Assembly (NCBI GenBank): GCA_900109895.1
Contig: FOBR01000006.1
Span: 206,380 to 270,379 of the forward strand
Reading direction: 5' to 3'
Source of the DNA: a bacterium A37T11
Lineage (GTDB): Bacteria; Bacteroidota; Bacteroidia; Sphingobacteriales; Sphingobacteriaceae
Length of the DNA stretch: 64,000 nucleotides
Part shown: one piece after another, positions 61,574 to 64,000 of the stretch
Position numbering within the stretch: position 1 is the stretch's first letter
Layout of the letters: the number at the start of each line of letters is the position of its first letter
Position numbers and translations under genes: made by a program
The notes under the pieces: model-generated
Told to the model about the DNA's origin: nothing
Databases searched by the model: none
Seen by the model: the letters and a program-made list of their open reading frames with translations, nothing else

Positions 61574-62308
61574 ATGAATGATGAAAAAAACAATTTCATT
61601 TCTTTTAGTTTGTGGGGGGACAAGCCAATTTATACCAAAGGGGCGGTTCAAAACACCCTACTTGCTAAACGTATTTATCCTGGATGGAAAGTCATCATGT
61701 ATTACGATCAAACGGTACCAGACGGAATAATCGATCGATTGAGGGAATTGGGTGTCATACTGATAGATATGAGCTCATCGGGAATATATGCCTTATTTTG
61801 GAGATTTTTGGCAGCAGATCTGCCGGATTGTAACTATGCGATATTCAGGGACACGGATTCACGGCTGTCCAAAAGGGAAAGACTAGCGGTGGATGAATGG
61901 TTAAAGAATGGTGATGCGATACATATTATGCGTGACCATCCCTTTCATGAAGTGCCTTTTGGAACCGAAGGTCTATCCATTCTGGGAGGCATGTGGGGAA
62001 TAAAAGGGGGTGCTGTGCCTATAACAGCTTTAATTAAGGACTTTATCGCAACTAATAAGGACCAATATGGTGTCGACCAAAACTTTCTAAAATACATATA
62101 TCTAAAATTTGAAACCTCCAAGACCGTACATGATGAGTTTTTTGAAAAAAAACCTTTCCCTATAAGACGAAAAGGCTACCGCTTTATTGGCGAGCGGATG
62201 ACTGAGGAAGGAAAACCGCTTAGTGAGGACTGGATTCACATAAAAAATCACTACAGGAACGTGCGAAGCCACTGGTTTAAAAAACTTGGTAAATTATTTT
62301 CAAAATAA
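61574..62308 (+). CDS. Glycosyltransferase-like protein of the glycan cluster
   Basis: 244 aa from ATG 61574; an in-frame GTG at 61526 would include the promoter element and is rejected. MNDEKNNFISFSLWGDKPIY opens the chain; GWKVIMYYDQTVPDGIIDRL, NYAIFRDTDSRLSKRERLAV (DTDSR is a DxD-type motif) and HIMRDHPFHEVPFGTEG with GGMWGIKGGA follow. This pattern is seen in capsule/LPS cluster proteins with a GT-A-like fold whose family I cannot name. It probably transfers a sugar; specificity unknown. The next GT2 gene begins 3 nt after the stop. Confidence 0.75.
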   Translation: MNDEKNNFISFSLWGDKPIYTKGAVQNTLLAKRIYPGWKVIMYYDQTVPDGIIDRLRELGVILIDMSSSGIYALFWRFLAADLPDCNYAIFRDTDSRLSKRERLAVDEWLKNGDAIHIMRDHPFHEVPFGTEGLSILGGMWGIKGGAVPITALIKDFIATNKDQYGVDQNFLKYIYLKFETSKTVHDEFFEKKPFPIRRKGYRFIGERMTEEGKPLSEDWIHIKNHYRNVRSHWFKKLGKLFSK

Positions 62309-62311
62309 AAT

Positions 62312-63127
62312 ATGCCTTTTATCAGTATAGTTATACCTACCTATAATTCAGAAGCTAAGATCGAAACGTGCCTAAGAAGTATATTGGAACAATCATATGC
62401 GGATGTTGAAATTATCGTTCATGACGGGAATTCAGCCGACGGTACCTTACAAAAGGTCCGGATGTTTAATGATGCCCGAATCAGAATCTTTTCTGAAAAT
62501 GACAGTGGTGTCTATGACGCTATGAATAAGGCTTTATTAAAAACAAGGGGGGAGTGGATACTTTTCTTAGGGAGCGATGACAAATTGTGTGACAATAACA
62601 CGTTGCAGACTGTAATGGCTACATTAGAATTTACATCAGCCGATGTGGTTTATGGAAATGTAATCATGTCCGGAGAGGGCAATTGGATAAAAGATAGAAC
62701 TATATACATGGGCGAAACCAATACTCCATTAATATTTCGTCAAAATTTATGCCACCAGTGTATTCTTTATCGGAAAAGGATATTTACGAATGGCAGGAGA
62801 TATAACCTCAGATACCCGATTTTCGCTGATCATGATCTAAATATATTTTGCTTTTCAATATTTAAGATGCAGTATATTCCAGTTAACATTGCTTATTTTT
62901 ATACCGGCGGATTAAGCTCCATACATGTGGATAAGAATTTTGAACAAGACAAATGGCAACTCATCGTTAAATACTACAAACTTCGTCTGTGCAAAAAAAA
63001 ATATAGCGAATTAAAAAAACAATTTAAAGAATGTAGCAAGATATTTTGGCGGAAAAAGATGTTTACACTAGCCTTAATTTCATTTCTGGCCTATCTTTAT
63101 CAAAAAATACTATCAAAAATATCTTAA
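62312..63127 (+). CDS. GT2 family glycosyltransferase (WcaE-like)
   Basis: 271 aa. MPFISIVIPTYNSEAKIETC, then EIIVHDGNSADGTL, ENDSGVYDAMNKALLKTRGE and WILFLGSDDKLCDNNTLQTV with FRQNLCHQCILYRKRIF are the pattern of the GT2 subgroup found in colanic-acid-like and O-antigen clusters. The C-terminal end is basic and hydrophobic (FTLALISFLAYLYQKILSKI), possibly a membrane anchor. It is the second gene of the plus-strand pair. Confidence 0.92.
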   Translation: MPFISIVIPTYNSEAKIETCLRSILEQSYADVEIIVHDGNSADGTLQKVRMFNDARIRIFSENDSGVYDAMNKALLKTRGEWILFLGSDDKLCDNNTLQTVMATLEFTSADVVYGNVIMSGEGNWIKDRTIYMGETNTPLIFRQNLCHQCILYRKRIFTNGRRYNLRYPIFADHDLNIFCFSIFKMQYIPVNIAYFYTGGLSSIHVDKNFEQDKWQLIVKYYKLRLCKKKYSELKKQFKECSKIFWRKKMFTLALISFLAYLYQKILSKIS

Positions 63128-63256
63128 AATAGGTGTGGATTTGATGTTGAAAAATCTTCAAAACCAAAAATACTTCTATGCCATTTACCAAAGAGATCCA
63201 ATTACCTAAATTCCACGCCATACTGGATCGGATTGCCATTTAGCAATAAACCATAT

Positions 63257-63858
63257 ATGATTTCTATCATTATTCATCGGCCAACAAGGACTATTAAATC
63301 GTGTAACAACGAATATTGCTGACACCATTGTGTGTGTCGTATGAATTACTTGCATTTGAAAACAGCGAAGGTAAAAGAGGTCTCTGCGAAATTTACAATG
63401 CGGGAGCTAAAGAGGCCAAATATGATATATTATGTTTTTGTCATGAAGACATTAGATTTGCGAGTAAAAATTGGGGGAAATCTGTGATTCATTCTTTTAA
63501 CCAATACCCAAGGCTGGATTAATTGGTATAGCAGGAAGCAGCTACAAATCTGCCTCTCAGTCTGTATGGGGGCAACCCGTAAAAAATACGACAATGAATT
63601 TCAACATATAATTCAATGGTAAAAAAAACGAGGAGCAAGAGAATATCAATGCGTTAATCCTACAAAAGAATTGTCACCCATGGTGGCTGTATTAGACGGT
63701 GTATGGCTATGTACTAGAAAAAATATTGCATTAAAGTTTCCGTTTGATGAAAGGTCATTGAAGGGATTTCATTGTTATGATTTAGATTTTTCACTAAATG
63801 TAGGTTTAAATCATGACTTTATTATCACTTATAACGTATTGCTGGAGCGTTTCTCTAT
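63257..63858 (+). pseudogene. Glycosyltransferase pseudogene with several frameshifts, cut by an IS
   Basis: Joining frames by eye gives MISIII, SSANKDY, NRVTTNIADTI, VSYELLAFENSEGKRGLCEI, YNAGAKEAKYDILCFCHEDI, IGIAGSSYKSASQSVWG, then SPMVAVLDGVWLCTRKNIAL and KGFHCYDLDFSLNVGLNHDF. This reads as one glycosyltransferase of the GT2-like type with a CHEDI acidic motif, broken by at least three small insertions or deletions. Coding similarity stops near YNVLLERFS (about 63856), where sequence resembling an IS end begins. It was probably part of the glycan cluster and is now inactive. Confidence 0.75.
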
Positions 63859-64000
63859 AGTACTCCCCAATTTTAGGGCAATAGATTAAAGTTAGAAATT
63901 TAACCGTAGATTTATTGACAATGAAAAAGGTAAACAGGAAGAAATTCAGTGCCGAATTTAAGGCTAAAGTGGCATTGGAGGCATTAAAGGAGCAGAAAAC
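63856..64000 (+). mobile_element. Left end of an IS3-type insertion sequence, cut by the window
   Basis: Placed from two observations: the glycosyltransferase frame loses similarity at about 63856, and an IS3-type OrfA begins at 63921. The exact terminal repeat cannot be confirmed because the right end and target duplication lie outside the window; the left boundary may be off by some bases. Confidence 0.5.
63921..64000 (+). CDS. IS3-family transposase OrfA, N-terminus only
   Basis: Twenty-six codons are visible, reading MKKVNRKKFSAEFKAKVALE then ALKEQK. This is the standard start of IS3/IS2-type OrfA helix-turn-helix proteins (RRKFSAEFKxKVALEAL). OrfA binds the IS ends and is normally joined to the DDE OrfB by a -1 frameshift. 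The rest lies outside the window. Confidence 0.85.
   Translation, partial: MKKVNRKKFSAEFKAKVALEALKEQK

Noticed and set aside
63178..63243. Short frame MPFTKEIQLPKFHAILDRIA before the glycosyltransferase pseudogene
   Set aside because: Only 21 codons, no recognisable family, and surrounded by decayed sequence; at most a remnant.

Overview
The window looks like the chromosome of a Bacteroidetes, most likely a member of the Sphingobacteriaceae (Pedobacter/Sphingobacterium/Olivibacter type). The grounds are five SusC/SusD pairs, three ECF-sigma/FecR/STN-SusC switches, many lipoprotein signal peptides, A-rich leaders in place of Shine-Dalgarno sites, and promoter -7 elements of the TAnnTTTG type. 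I saw no rRNA, tRNA or CRISPR array.

Layout. 1-8993 (minus strand) is a polysaccharide-utilisation locus (PUL): GH95 alpha-L-fucosidase, S1 sulfatase, SusC, SusD and a lipoprotein cut by the left edge, which points to a sulfated, fucose-containing glycan. An AraC regulator (9086-9952) lies upstream and is divergent from a two-gene ribulose-monophosphate formaldehyde-fixing unit (hxlB-hxlA, 10105-11402). 11456-12780 is a decayed accessory island: an inactivated PIN toxin/antitoxin pair, another gene remnant and an 84-bp higher-order tandem repeat. A PQQ-type sugar dehydrogenase lipoprotein and a photolyase follow on the minus strand.

15832-36505 (plus strand) holds two consecutive ECF sigma/FecR/SusC/SusD units. 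The first runs on into a DUF4843 lipoprotein, a PKD-like lipoprotein, a GldA-type ATPase and a fused GldF-GldG permease. The second ends in a TlpA-like thioredoxin. Neither contains a glycosidase, so a non-carbohydrate or already processed ligand is possible. 36601-39974 is a UvrA2-like ATPase overlapping a cation diffusion facilitator. 40032-48947 (minus) is a third ECF/FecR/SusC/SusD unit whose only enzyme, a GxGYxYP-family putative glycosidase, is frameshifted. 49125-56774 (minus) is an IPT/NHL lipoprotein-SusC-SusD-DUF4973 unit with no adjacent regulator.

57611-63889 contains methionine aminopeptidase and a surface-glycan synthesis cluster: GT2, GT11 alpha-1,2-fucosyltransferase and a DUF268 methyltransferase-like protein on the minus strand, and two glycosyltransferases on the plus strand. 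It ends in a multiply frameshifted glycosyltransferase pseudogene that appears to be cut by an IS3-type element running off the right edge.

The most interesting pattern is in the three fecR-susC spacers. Each contains a hairpin followed by a T-run, but only in the antisense direction, and each has a TAnnTTTG element on the antisense strand at the susC start codon. Together these predict three cis-antisense RNAs of about 75-100 nt covering the susC leaders. Other points worth a look are three plus-strand genes whose -7 element lies only 7-8 nt before ATG (possible leaderless mRNAs), the RuMP genes beside a fucan-type PUL, the glycosidase-free SusCD-ABC transporter operon, and the 84-bp repeat.
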